DNA from: Deltaproteobacteria bacterium
Lineage (GTDB): Bacteria; Desulfobacterota; BSN033; UBA1163
Reading direction: 5' to 3'
DNA length: 18,953 bases
NCBI GenBank assembly: GCA_016875155.1
Contig: VGSD01000004.1
Span: 1 to 18,953 of the forward strand
Position numbers and translations under genes: made by a program. The notes under the pieces are model-generated. The model saw nothing but the letters and a program-made list of their open reading frames with translations. It searched no databases and was not told the origin of the DNA. This document shows positions 6,724 to 13,340 of this stretch, piece after piece (positions within the stretch are counted from its first letter, which is position 1; the number at the start of each line of letters is the position of its first letter).

Positions 6724-7591
6724 GGGATGGAATTTTTCCTAACCCCTTGAATAGGCTATGGAGTTCCTCCTCTGAGCTCGTCTCTGCAATAGCCGAATGG
6801 ATTTTCAAGTCATTAAAAAGAAATGAGAATGCCTCCTCCGTTTCTCCAGGAGGTGCTCCCTCTGCAAGAGGATCAAGGCTGATGACAGGCTTATCAAACT
6901 TTTTGATGATATTGCATGCCTGAGTCAAATCGAACAGACTTTTTCTCTTATTGATAGGGATGGCATAGGCCGCCATCTCAAGGGGTTTTGCCTTTGGCAG
7001 GGAAGAAGTCGCCCACTGGCTTGAGAAGATGGGGATGAACCCTTTCCCTCTCGTTTCTGATACCATCTCCTTCAAAAGATCACTCCTTCCCAGCCCCAAT
7101 AGCCAGTCGCCATATTTTCCCCCGATCATGAGAAATGGGACCCCTTGAGGGGGAAAAAGGGAGAGGCTCTGATGGAAGCGGGATGGATCAAACATCATCC
7201 GGTCAATTTCCTTCTGTGTTAGCACTTCGCCGACAGAGAGGACAGGGAAAAGTTTCTTGACTAATTCCGGGGGGACGATATTTCTTGCTATGGTCGAGAC
7301 AATCTTCGATTCAAACTGATGGAGGGGTTTCCCTGTGAGGGAGATTCCTCTCTCCGCTTCAATATGGCCGAACCCGATGAGGGTGTCATCCTGGGTGGAC
7401 TCCCTTAGCGCTTTAAAGGATTCAAGATGTCTTGCTGTGGGAAGAGAGAAACAGTTGGCCCCCATTTCATAGACTTTCTCCATCAGGGAGTATATATCCT
7501 GAATGGAGTGAGAAGTAGGCCGAACGGAGAAGATGACCCTCTGAATCCGTTTTTTTTCAAGAATGGCGGTGGGCAGATGCATGAGTATCAT
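6701..7591 (-). CDS. Unrecognised conserved-looking protein, possible TIM-barrel fold
   Basis: A 296-residue protein with no family I can name. It has no signal peptide or membrane segment. Alternating short hydrophobic strands and amphipathic helices (IQRVIFSVRP, MGANCFSLPT, DTLIGFGHIE, VPFLMIGGKY, KGFIPIFSSQ, DKPVISLDPLAEG) suggest a beta/alpha barrel. The order resembles enzymes in which a strand ends in a conserved Asp or Glu, such as the SLDPLAEG segment near residue 242. The codon pattern resembles the neighbours and the frame is open over its full length, so it looks genuine. The start at 7591 lacks a Shine-Dalgarno; an in-frame ATG lies three codons later. The 3' end overlaps the convergent kinase-like gene by 23 bp. 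Upstream is the structured 419-bp spacer. No function is proposed. Confidence 0.7.
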   Translation of the reverse strand: MILMHLPTAILEKKRIQRVIFSVRPTSHSIQDIYSLMEKVYEMGANCFSLPTARHLESFKALRESTQDDTLIGFGHIEAERGISLTGKPLHQFESKIVSTIARNIVPPELVKKLFPVLSVGEVLTQKEIDRMMFDPSRFHQSLSLFPPQGVPFLMIGGKYGDWLLGLGRSDLLKEMVSETRGKGFIPIFSSQWATSSLPKAKPLEMAAYAIPINKRKSLFDLTQACNIIKKFDKPVISLDPLAEGAPPGETEEAFSFLFNDLKIHSAIAETSSEEELHSLFKGLGKIPSLIPFHKT

Positions 7592-7625
7592 TCTATACGC
7601 TCAAATTGTTATTTTCAATGATGAC

Positions 7626-7647
7626 TCAGAAAAAAGCTTTTCTCTGA
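7626..7647. repeat. 22-bp near-palindrome upstream of the minus-strand gene
   Basis: TCAGAAAAAAGCTTTTCTCT plus GA reads as its own reverse complement at 10 of 11 base pairs. It is centred on AAGCTT and lies 35 bp upstream of the 7591 start. It may be an operator-like site; this rests on symmetry alone. Confidence 0.45.
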
Positions 7648-7713
7648 AGAGAACACCTTACGCTTATCGTTGTCGAAACTCGTATCGACGCCCAATTTTC
7701 GTCTTTCGGTTAG

Positions 7714-7911
7714 GGTAACGAGACCCGTTTCGGTTATCGATAATGGTTAAGTAAACCCCGTGTTCGGTAATAAGGTAATTGACTCATCCCCGCTGCAAGC
7801 CGTGATAGGAGCTAAGCTTCGCACGGGGCAAGCAGCGGGGTTTTCTAACGGGATAAAATAATTAAAATACGACCAACGTAACCTTTTATGAACGATACGG
7901 GCTTCGTTACC
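7714..7911. repeat. Long imperfect inverted repeat enclosing a two-stage stem
   Basis: The outer arms 7714-7735 and 7890-7911 match in inverse orientation at 17 of 22 bases (GGTAACGAGACCCGT versus GGTAACGAAGCCCGT). Inside, CCCCGCTGC (7788-7796) pairs perfectly with GCAGCGGGG (7832-7840). CCGTG (7800-7804) then pairs with CACGG (7822-7826) around an apical loop containing AGCTAAGCT. The whole could be a non-autonomous palindromic element or a structured RNA. There are no transposase remnants and no target duplication that I can see. Confidence 0.55.
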
Positions 7912-8010
7912 GTAACCATCAATTGTACCCTTTAAGTATTTTAATCCTTCAGGGGTAACCTTCCTTTTTGAGAAGTTGCCTTTTTCATGAAAATTGATTA
8001 GCCTTTGATC

Positions 8011-8481
8011 ATGAAAGAACCAACAGAAGAGGGAGGGAGAGGCCAACCGGACAGGATCCATCGAAATCGATGGGTCAGAAGGGTGTTGCTGGTTGCGGGA
8101 ACGTTTTTTGTGGGGCTCGGAATCCTCGGAATATTTTTGCCCGTATTACCCACGACCCCCTTTCTCCTGCTGGCAGCAGTGTGCTATGCCCGGAGCTCGG
8201 AAAGATTTTATGGCTGGCTCCTGAAGCATAGATGGTTTGCTAAATATATTCGGCCTTATCGAGAAGGAAAAGGAGTCCCTCTAAAGGCAAAAGTTTTGTC
8301 GATTTCTCTCATATGGGTGACGATCCTGTTTTCAGTCATTTTTATTGTCCATCCTCCTGTGGTGAGGATTATTCTGATTGTAATTGCCGCTAGTGTTACC
8401 CTTTACCTCCTCTCTCTCCCCAATTTCAGTAAGCCGACTCCGGTCGCGACCGAGAATAGAACAGGTAGGGAGGAAGGGTAA
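8011..8481 (+). CDS. DUF454 (YbaN-like) inner-membrane protein
   Basis: A 156-residue membrane protein of the DUF454/YbaN family, function unknown. The hallmark segment GLGILGIFLPVLPTTPFLLLA lies near residues 36-56, followed by the family's ARSSERFYGWLLKHRWFAKYI and a GVPLKAK loop, then two C-terminal hydrophobic helices (about 98-136). The N-terminal 20 residues are charged and cytosolic-looking, as is the short C-terminal tail. The ATG at 8011 is chosen; a TTG two codons earlier is also in frame. The Shine-Dalgarno is weak. The gene follows the structured spacer and precedes nadK by 186 bp on the same strand. Confidence 0.85.
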   Translation: MKEPTEEGGRGQPDRIHRNRWVRRVLLVAGTFFVGLGILGIFLPVLPTTPFLLLAAVCYARSSERFYGWLLKHRWFAKYIRPYREGKGVPLKAKVLSISLIWVTILFSVIFIVHPPVVRIILIVIAASVTLYLLSLPNFSKPTPVATENRTGREEG

Positions 8482-8566
8482 AGCGGGGATGGGCTGAAGA
8501 TGATGTAATGGTCTTTGCCCTCGCGGATAGAGATGGAGTACGATTCCTATATAAATCACCTTTTGA

Positions 8567-8596
8567 TTGACAAAAGATACCTCCCTTTTGTACCAT
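8567..8596 (+). promoter_or_regulatory. Candidate promoter upstream of nadK
   Basis: TTGACA (8567-8572) is followed after 18 bp by TACCAT (8591-8596), about 70 bp before the nadK start. The -35 hexamer is perfect and the -10 matches 4/6. The -35 overlaps a small inverted repeat, CTTTTG (8560-8565) and CAAAAG (8571-8576), a possible operator. It could drive nadK and genes beyond. Confidence 0.45.
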
Positions 8597-8667
8597 CGGG
8601 GAAAAACCTGGGCGTAAGTATAACGTTGCGGTACAGTCAAAGGCCATTATATCTCATGGGGTAAGCG

Positions 8668-9540
8668 ATGAAGCGGATCGGCATCATTACGAAACAGAAT
8701 AAACCGGAGGCTGTGCTCCTCACCGGTAAGTTGATGGAATGGCTGGGGTCCAAAGGAATCGAAGTTCTTATTGAGGAAAGTATCATAAAAGCAATCCGTC
8801 CGACTCCGACGGGCCCCTTTTTAAACGGCGTTAAAAAAGAAGAGATTCCCTCCCATGCAGAGATGATTATTGTCCTTGGTGGCGATGGAACACTTCTCAG
8901 CGTGGCCCGACTGATGGGAAAGCATGAAGTTCCTATTCTCGGAGTGAATCTGGGAGGACTCGGTTTCCTAACCGAGATCACACTCGAAGAACTATACCGG
9001 GTTCTCGAACGAGTAATTAAGGGAGATTTTGTGACCGATGAGAGGGTTGTTCTTACCGCAGCGGTGATCCGGCGGGGAGAGAAACGTGCCGATTTTATTG
9101 TCTTAAACGATGCGGTCATCAATAAAGGAGCATTAGCCCGAATTATAGATATAGAGACGACGATCAACGGGGAGTATTTAACCACCTATAAATCAGATGG
9201 TTTGATCATTTCAACCCCCACCGGATCCACCGCTTACAACCTTTCTGCGGGAGGGCCCATTGTCTATCCATCGCTGCACTGCATCATTATCACTCCCATC
9301 TGTTCTCACACTCTGACCAATCGTCCGATTATGATCCCGGATGATGTGGAAGTCCGGGCGATTCTGAAGACAAAACAGCAGGAAGTTCTTCTGACTCTGG
9401 ACGGACAGCAAGGATTTGCCCTGGAATTCGGAGATACAGTGGTTGTGAAGAAAGCAGAGGGGAGAATTCTTCTGATCAAATCCCCTTACCGGCACTATTT
9501 TGAGGTTCTGAGAGAAAAACTGAAGTGGGGGGAACGATAA
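8668..9540 (+). CDS. nadK: NAD kinase
   Basis: Phosphorylates NAD+ to NADP+ with ATP or polyphosphate in the cytosol. At 290 residues it is of normal length. Visible are the ATP-site motif GGDGT (71-75), NLGGLGFLTE (94-103), NDAVI (147-151), and the NAD-binding block SDGLIISTPTGSTAYNLSAG (176-195), all intact. The C-terminal half has the expected TLDGQQGF strand. The ATG at 8668 has a modest Shine-Dalgarno (GGGG at 8658-8661). It is followed by a repeat-filled 113-bp gap and recN; nadK-recN adjacency is common in bacteria. Confidence 0.97.
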   Translation: MKRIGIITKQNKPEAVLLTGKLMEWLGSKGIEVLIEESIIKAIRPTPTGPFLNGVKKEEIPSHAEMIIVLGGDGTLLSVARLMGKHEVPILGVNLGGLGFLTEITLEELYRVLERVIKGDFVTDERVVLTAAVIRRGEKRADFIVLNDAVINKGALARIIDIETTINGEYLTTYKSDGLIISTPTGSTAYNLSAGGPIVYPSLHCIIITPICSHTLTNRPIMIPDDVEVRAILKTKQQEVLLTLDGQQGFALEFGDTVVVKKAEGRILLIKSPYRHYFEVLREKLKWGER

Positions 9541-9543
9541 TAC

Positions 9544-9638
9544 AGTTCGGAGTCGGGAGTTCGCCCGTCCCGGTCCGGGTTGGGCCGGGGGAGTTTGGAG
9601 TTTTCATGATTATAACTCCGAACTACGAACTCCGAACT
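9544..9638. repeat. Inverted AGTTCGGAG-type repeat with GC-rich central hairpin
   Basis: AGTTCGGAGTCGGGAGTTCG (9544-9563) reads as the inverse of 9619-9638 at about 17 of 20 bases; each arm is itself a degenerate tandem of GGAGTTC-like units. Between them CCCGGTCC (9569-9576) pairs with GGGCCGGG (9582-9589) with one G-T wobble and a 5-nt loop. A T-run is lacking, so it is a weak terminator at best. It fills nearly the whole nadK-recN gap, ending 15 bp before recN. Confidence 0.75.
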
Positions 9639-9653
9639 CATTACTCATGAGTT

Positions 9654-11333
9654 ATGTTGCTGGAACTTCGGATCAGAAATTTTGCCATTATCGATGAAGT
9701 GAACCTCTCCTTCTCGAAAGGGTTCCATGTCCTTACCGGGGAGACGGGAGCAGGCAAATCGATCATCCTCAATGCGGTTCAACTCCTCATGGGAGATAAA
9801 GCGGGTGAGGAATTGATCCGGAGTTCTGCAGGGGAGGCGAGTGTCGAGGCGCTCTTCGACATCACCAGCCATCCGGAGATCCAGGGAAAAACCAAGGAGA
9901 AGGGGACCCAGATCCATAACTCCGGAGATGAAAATGTTTGTCTGATTAGACGGGTGATCTCCCGTTCGGGAAGGGGGAAGGCTTTTCTGAACGAGAACCT
10001 GACCACTCTGGGGACTCTTTCAGAAATAGGCGAAGCGTTGCTGAGCCTCTATGGACAGCACGAACATCAGTCTCTCCAGCGGGCTGAGACCCATATTGAC
10101 ATCCTGGATGAGTTTGGCCGATTGGTCGATCTTCGTGAAGAATACCGAGAGCATTTCGAGAGGTTCGTTTCTCTTTCTGCGGAAATCAAGAAAATTCGGG
10201 AGGAAAAAGAGAAGGGGGCAAAGGAAAAGGAGTTATTGGCGTTCCAATTGAATGAGATTGAAGCATCTGAAATTCGACCTGGGGAAGAAGAATCCCTTAA
10301 AGAGGAACAAAAGATTCTCCTTCACTCCAGGAAGTTAATGGACTTCGTTGACCTGTCAAAAGAGTTGCTCTATGAGGGAGAAGGATCCACCATCGAACGG
10401 ATACAGACGATCCTCCGACAGGGAAATGAAATGATGGCCATTGATCCATCCCTTTCCGGAATGATAGGAAACCTCGAAGCAGCCTCGATTCAACTGGAGG
10501 AAGTTGTCCTCAACCTGAGAGATTATTTAAAAAAGATTGAGGTCAACCCGATGAGGCTGGAAGAGGTTGAGAACAGACTGGAAGAGATCGGCCGCCTGAA
10601 GAGAAAGTATGGTCCCACAGTAGAAGAGGTGCTTCAATTCAAAGATAAGGTGGAAAAGATATTGGGTTCATTGGTCTCCAGCGAAGATAGACTTTCCCAG
10701 ATGGAGGGTATTCTGGATTCCCTTCAGGGAGAGATGGTCGCGCTGGCAAAAAAGCTTTCATGGGAGAGAACGAGGGTGGCGTCCGAGTTGAAGAAAGCCG
10801 TGGAAAAGGAGTTGGGAGCCCTCGGGATGAAGAAGACCACCTTTGAGGTTCGTCTTGAGGATACCCCTATTTCCCCGAAAGGAACGGATCGTGTGGAATT
10901 TCTCATCTCCCCAAATGTAGGAGAAGAGGTAAAGCCTCTTGCCAAAATCGCCTCTGGAGGGGAACTGTCGAGAATGATGTTAGCCTTAAAGAAGATCCTG
11001 GCCAGAGTTGGGGGAAGGCAAGTCCTGATCTTCGATGAGGTGGATTCCGGAATTGGCGGGGCTATGGCTGAGGTCGTGGGGAGAACTTTAAAGGAGCTTT
11101 CCAAACACCATCAGATTATCTGCGTGACCCATCTTCCACAGATCGCCTGTTTTGCAGATACCCACCACAGCGTAAGTAAAGAGGTTAAAGGGAAGCGGAC
11201 GGTTACCTTCGTGGAGCGGCTGGAGAAGGAAGCCATTGTGGAAGAGATCGCGAGAATGCTGGGAGGCGTGAAGGTCACCGAGAAAACAAGGGCTCATGCA
11301 AAAGAGATGATTGAACATGCTAAAAAATCGTAG
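9654..11333 (+). CDS. recN: RecN, SMC-like DNA repair ATPase
   Basis: Cohesin-like ATPase that acts early in double-strand-break repair. At 559 residues it matches the family. The N-terminal half-domain has RIRNFAIIDEVNLSF and the Walker A GETGAGKS (29-36). Long charged heptad-rich coiled-coil segments flank the middle (about 160-400). The C-terminal half-domain has the ABC signature ASGGELSRMMLALK (near 432-445), Walker B VLIFDEVDSGIGG (near 458-470) and VTHLPQIACFADTH. The ATG at 9654 abuts a perfect 10-bp palindrome, ACTCATGAGT (9643-9652), and has no Shine-Dalgarno; no LexA-like operator was recognised. It is likely transcribed with nadK. Confidence 0.97.
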   Translation: MLLELRIRNFAIIDEVNLSFSKGFHVLTGETGAGKSIILNAVQLLMGDKAGEELIRSSAGEASVEALFDITSHPEIQGKTKEKGTQIHNSGDENVCLIRRVISRSGRGKAFLNENLTTLGTLSEIGEALLSLYGQHEHQSLQRAETHIDILDEFGRLVDLREEYREHFERFVSLSAEIKKIREEKEKGAKEKELLAFQLNEIEASEIRPGEEESLKEEQKILLHSRKLMDFVDLSKELLYEGEGSTIERIQTILRQGNEMMAIDPSLSGMIGNLEAASIQLEEVVLNLRDYLKKIEVNPMRLEEVENRLEEIGRLKRKYGPTVEEVLQFKDKVEKILGSLVSSEDRLSQMEGILDSLQGEMVALAKKLSWERTRVASELKKAVEKELGALGMKKTTFEVRLEDTPISPKGTDRVEFLISPNVGEEVKPLAKIASGGELSRMMLALKKILARVGGRQVLIFDEVDSGIGGAMAEVVGRTLKELSKHHQIICVTHLPQIACFADTHHSVSKEVKGKRTVTFVERLEKEAIVEEIARMLGGVKVTEKTRAHAKEMIEHAKKS

Positions 11334-11438
11334 TTTAGAAAAATGAGATTCGGAGTGGATTAAACTCTAAACACTAAACTCTAAATAAATTTTTACATGA
11401 AGGTTTGTCACCCGCGAACCATGAAAATATGACTAAAT

Positions 11439-11463
11439 CCCCTCCCCCTTGATGGGGGAGGGG
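11439..11463. repeat. C/G-rich hairpin, copy A
   Basis: CCCCTCCCCC (11439-11448) and GGGGGAGGGG (11454-11463) form a perfect 10-bp stem with loop TTGAT. The following GAGGGTGGGGGTGA, read on the other strand (TCACCCCCACCCTC), resembles the CCTCACCTCAATCCTC leading into copy B, so A and B are inverted copies of one unit. Confidence 0.75.
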
Positions 11464-11508
11464 GAGGGTGGGGGTGAATCATTGAATCCATTTTTCCCCT
11501 CACCTCAA

Positions 11509-11531
11509 TCCTCTCCCACCAGGGGAGAGGA
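11509..11531. repeat. C/G-rich hairpin, copy B
   Basis: TCCTCTCCC (11509-11517) and GGGAGAGGA (11523-11531) form a 9-bp stem with loop ACCAG, preceded by CCCCTCACCTCAA. This 'CTCACC...CTCTCCC...GGGAGAGG' pattern is a kind of REP-like hairpin met in many bacterial genomes (general knowledge, not searched). Confidence 0.7.
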
Positions 11532-11679
11532 GGTATTTTCTACGAAATTCAAAATTTAAAATTCAAAAGATTATAATGTCTTGGGTTTTGTGTTTTGAGA
11601 ATTTGAGTTTGTTTAGAGTTTAGGATTTCGAGCTTAGAGTTTAGCATCTTTGTCTTGGATTTCACAACGGAGGGACGGG

Positions 11680-12132
11680 ATGATCCGAAAAGCCAAATTG
11701 AGTGATGTAAAAGAGATTCAACGTCTGATCAAATTGTATTCGACCCGGGGAGATATTTTACCCCGCTCTTTGGTGGAACTCTATGACCATCTGCGGGATT
11801 TCTATGTTTTCCTTCAGAATCGGAAAGTGGTGGGCATCTGTGCCCTCCATATCTGCTGGGAAGATCTTGCAGAAATACGGTCCCTGGCTGTCGAAGAGAA
11901 AGCCCGGGGAAAAGGGATCGGGGCAAAGCTGGTCAGTGCTTGCCTGAAGGAGTCAAAGGCTCTGGGTGCCAAGAAGGTATTTGCTCTTACCTACCGTCCT
12001 GATTTTTTTGAGAAGTTAAATTTTAAAGTGGTGGATAAGAACGTTCTTCCTCATAAGATATGGGCGGACTGTCTCAAATGCGTCAAGTTCCCCGACTGCG
12101 ATGAAGTGGCTGTGGTTAAAGATCTGGATTGA
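11680..12132 (+). CDS. argA: Short N-acetylglutamate synthase (GNAT family)
   Basis: Acetylates glutamate with acetyl-CoA, the first step of arginine synthesis. It is a free-standing GNAT domain of 150 residues, much shorter than the E. coli two-domain ArgA (about 440), matching the short S-NAGS type. Visible are LPRSLVELYDHLRDFYV (28-44), AEIRSLAVEEKARGKGIGAKL (split around the acetyl-CoA loop R76-G81), and the family-specific tail LPHKIWADCLKCVKFPDCDEV (123-143) with three cysteines. The ATG at 11680 is chosen over an in-frame TTG at 11650 because GGAGG lies 7 nt upstream. It stands alone here; no other arg gene is nearby. A generic acetyltransferase is the less likely alternative. Confidence 0.85.
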   Translation: MIRKAKLSDVKEIQRLIKLYSTRGDILPRSLVELYDHLRDFYVFLQNRKVVGICALHICWEDLAEIRSLAVEEKARGKGIGAKLVSACLKESKALGAKKVFALTYRPDFFEKLNFKVVDKNVLPHKIWADCLKCVKFPDCDEVAVVKDLD

Positions 12133-12156
12133 TTGACTTTGAGGAGGGCTGGTGTT

Positions 12157-12195
12157 ATGAAAATTTTGTTTTTTGAAATGGGGCCAATAGGATGA
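12157..12195 (+). CDS. 12-codon leader ORF overlapping the alr start
   Basis: The ATG at 12157 follows a strong Shine-Dalgarno (GGAGGG, 12143-12148, 8-nt spacing) and encodes MKILFFEMGPIG before TGA at 12193-12195. The TGA overlaps the alr ATG at 12192 as ATGA. The alr start has no strong Shine-Dalgarno of its own, so ribosomes finishing the leader could reinitiate on alr. This is an inference from layout; the peptide need not have a function. Confidence 0.5.
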   Translation: MKILFFEMGPIG

Positions 12196-13325
12196 AAACC
12201 TCTGTTTCATTGGGAAGACCAACCGTTGCAGAGATCGATCTTCGGGCGCTCGCATTCAACTATCAGCAGATCAAGAAGCAGATTCCTACGGGCGTTTCTA
12301 TTTTAGCTGTTGTCAAGGCAGATGCTTACGGCCACGGAGCTGGACCTGTCTCCCTGAAACTGGAAAAAATAGGGGCGGACTATCTGGGTGTTGCCATTCC
12401 CGAAGAGGGGATGGCGCTGAGGAAAGGGGGAGTCAAAACTCCTATCCTGATCCTTGGGGGAATGTTTCAGGAAGATGCAGAAGCGATCCTCCGGTATGGC
12501 CTCACCCCTGTTGTCTTTGACATCGACTCTCTGAGACGTTTATCCAAAGCGGCGAAGAACAAAAGGAAGAAGGCGAGGGTTCACCTAAAGGTGGACACCG
12601 GAATGGGGAGGCTGGGTGTGCCCTTTCATCTCTTTTCCGCTTTTTTAAAGGAAACTCAAAAGTTTTCCAATATTGAAATCGAAGGTCTCCTTTCTCATTT
12701 TTCCATGACCGATGAAGAAGAGAGTTACACATCATCTCAATGGGAGAAGTTTCAGCAGGCCGTCAACTTGGCTAAAGAGATGGGGGTTTCAAGCCGGTAT
12801 ATTCACATGGCCAACAGTGCTACCTCTACTGTTTTCCCTGAATATTCGGGGAATCTGATTCGGCCCGGGATCATGCTTTACGGCTCTTATCCCTCTTCTA
12901 CATTCGAAAAGAGGATAAAACTCAAACCCGTGCTCACACTCAAGACCCGCATTCACTTCCTTAAATCGGTTCCTGCCGGTTCACGGATCAGTTATGGTGG
13001 AACATTTGTGACCCGAAGAGAAAGCCTGATTGCAACCCTTCCCATTGGGTATGCCGATGGTTATAGCACCCGTCTCTCCAATCAAGGGGAGGTGTTAATC
13101 CGAGGGAAAAGATCTCCTGTCGTGGGGAAGGTCTGTATGGACCTGATCATGGCGGATGTGACGAATGTCCCCGGGGTATCAAAGGGAGACGAGGTGATCC
13201 TGATTGGGAGGCAAGGTCGGGAGCAGATCACGGCGGATGAGGTTGCCAGGAAGATCGGTTCAATCCCTTATGAAGTCCTCTGTCTCATCGGGAAGAGGGT
13301 ACCACGGATGTATGTGAATAGATGA
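12192..13325 (+). CDS. alr: Alanine racemase
   Basis: PLP enzyme that interconverts L- and D-alanine for peptidoglycan. At 377 residues it is of normal length. The PLP-binding lysine is K42 in VVKADAYGHGA, and the second catalytic base is Y268 in RISYGGTF. GYADGY (near 286-291), MGRLGV and the C-terminal GKVCMDLIMADVTN motif are intact. The TIM barrel is followed by the beta domain, as expected. The start overlaps the stop of the 12-codon leader ORF. The fabH-like gene follows after 15 bp, with its Shine-Dalgarno overlapping the alr stop, so the two are co-transcribed. Confidence 0.97.
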   Translation: MKTSVSLGRPTVAEIDLRALAFNYQQIKKQIPTGVSILAVVKADAYGHGAGPVSLKLEKIGADYLGVAIPEEGMALRKGGVKTPILILGGMFQEDAEAILRYGLTPVVFDIDSLRRLSKAAKNKRKKARVHLKVDTGMGRLGVPFHLFSAFLKETQKFSNIEIEGLLSHFSMTDEEESYTSSQWEKFQQAVNLAKEMGVSSRYIHMANSATSTVFPEYSGNLIRPGIMLYGSYPSSTFEKRIKLKPVLTLKTRIHFLKSVPAGSRISYGGTFVTRRESLIATLPIGYADGYSTRLSNQGEVLIRGKRSPVVGKVCMDLIMADVTNVPGVSKGDEVILIGRQGREQITADEVARKIGSIPYEVLCLIGKRVPRMYVNR

Positions 13326-13340
13326 GGGAGGAATAGATTG

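Larger units (their letters stand above)
7592..8010. other. 419-bp structured divergent spacer without a credible gene
   Basis: Between the two divergent genes lie, in order, a 22-bp near-palindrome, a degenerate CGARRCYCGTWTCG unit in three copies, an outer 22-nt imperfect inverted repeat and a central two-stage stem (listed separately). A minus-strand open frame (7747-8061) crosses the stem and enters the DUF454 gene, but it has repeat-derived composition and no Shine-Dalgarno, so I do not call it a gene. Promoters for both flanking genes must lie here; none is convincing. Confidence 0.6.
11361..11644. repeat. Nested symmetric repeat cassette (AAACTCTAAA ends)
   Basis: The outer left arm TAAACTCTAA...ACTAAACTCTAAAT (11361-11386) is repeated in inverse orientation on the right as TTTAGAGTTTAG (11612-11623) and CTTAGAGTTTAG (11633-11644). 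Inside are two GC-rich hairpins in opposite orientation (11439-11463 and 11509-11531). It is symmetric overall, about 284 bp, and has no coding capacity. Confidence 0.65.
11334..11679. other. 346-bp repeat-filled spacer between recN and argA
   Basis: No gene is credible here. The spacer consists of nested repeats: an AAACTCTAAA outer pair, two GC-rich hairpins facing each other, and an A/T-rich AATTCAAAA tandem near 11545-11567 (GAAATTCAAAATTTAAAATT then more). The argA Shine-Dalgarno sits just after it. No clear promoter was found. Confidence 0.7.

Noticed and set aside
7600..7990. Integron attC site
   Set aside because: GTTAG-like words occur, but no proper core-site pair (RYYYAAC with GTTRRRY) and no integrase.
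7747..8061. Minus-strand open frame of 104 codons in the structured spacer
   Set aside because: It crosses the stem region and the start of the DUF454 gene, has no Shine-Dalgarno and shows no recognisable domain.
9541..9653. LexA operator before recN
   Set aside because: Only a 10-bp palindrome and spacer repeats are present; no known LexA box pattern matches.
11439..11531. Intrinsic terminators after recN
   Set aside because: Strong stems but no T-run follows either; read as REP-like hairpins instead.
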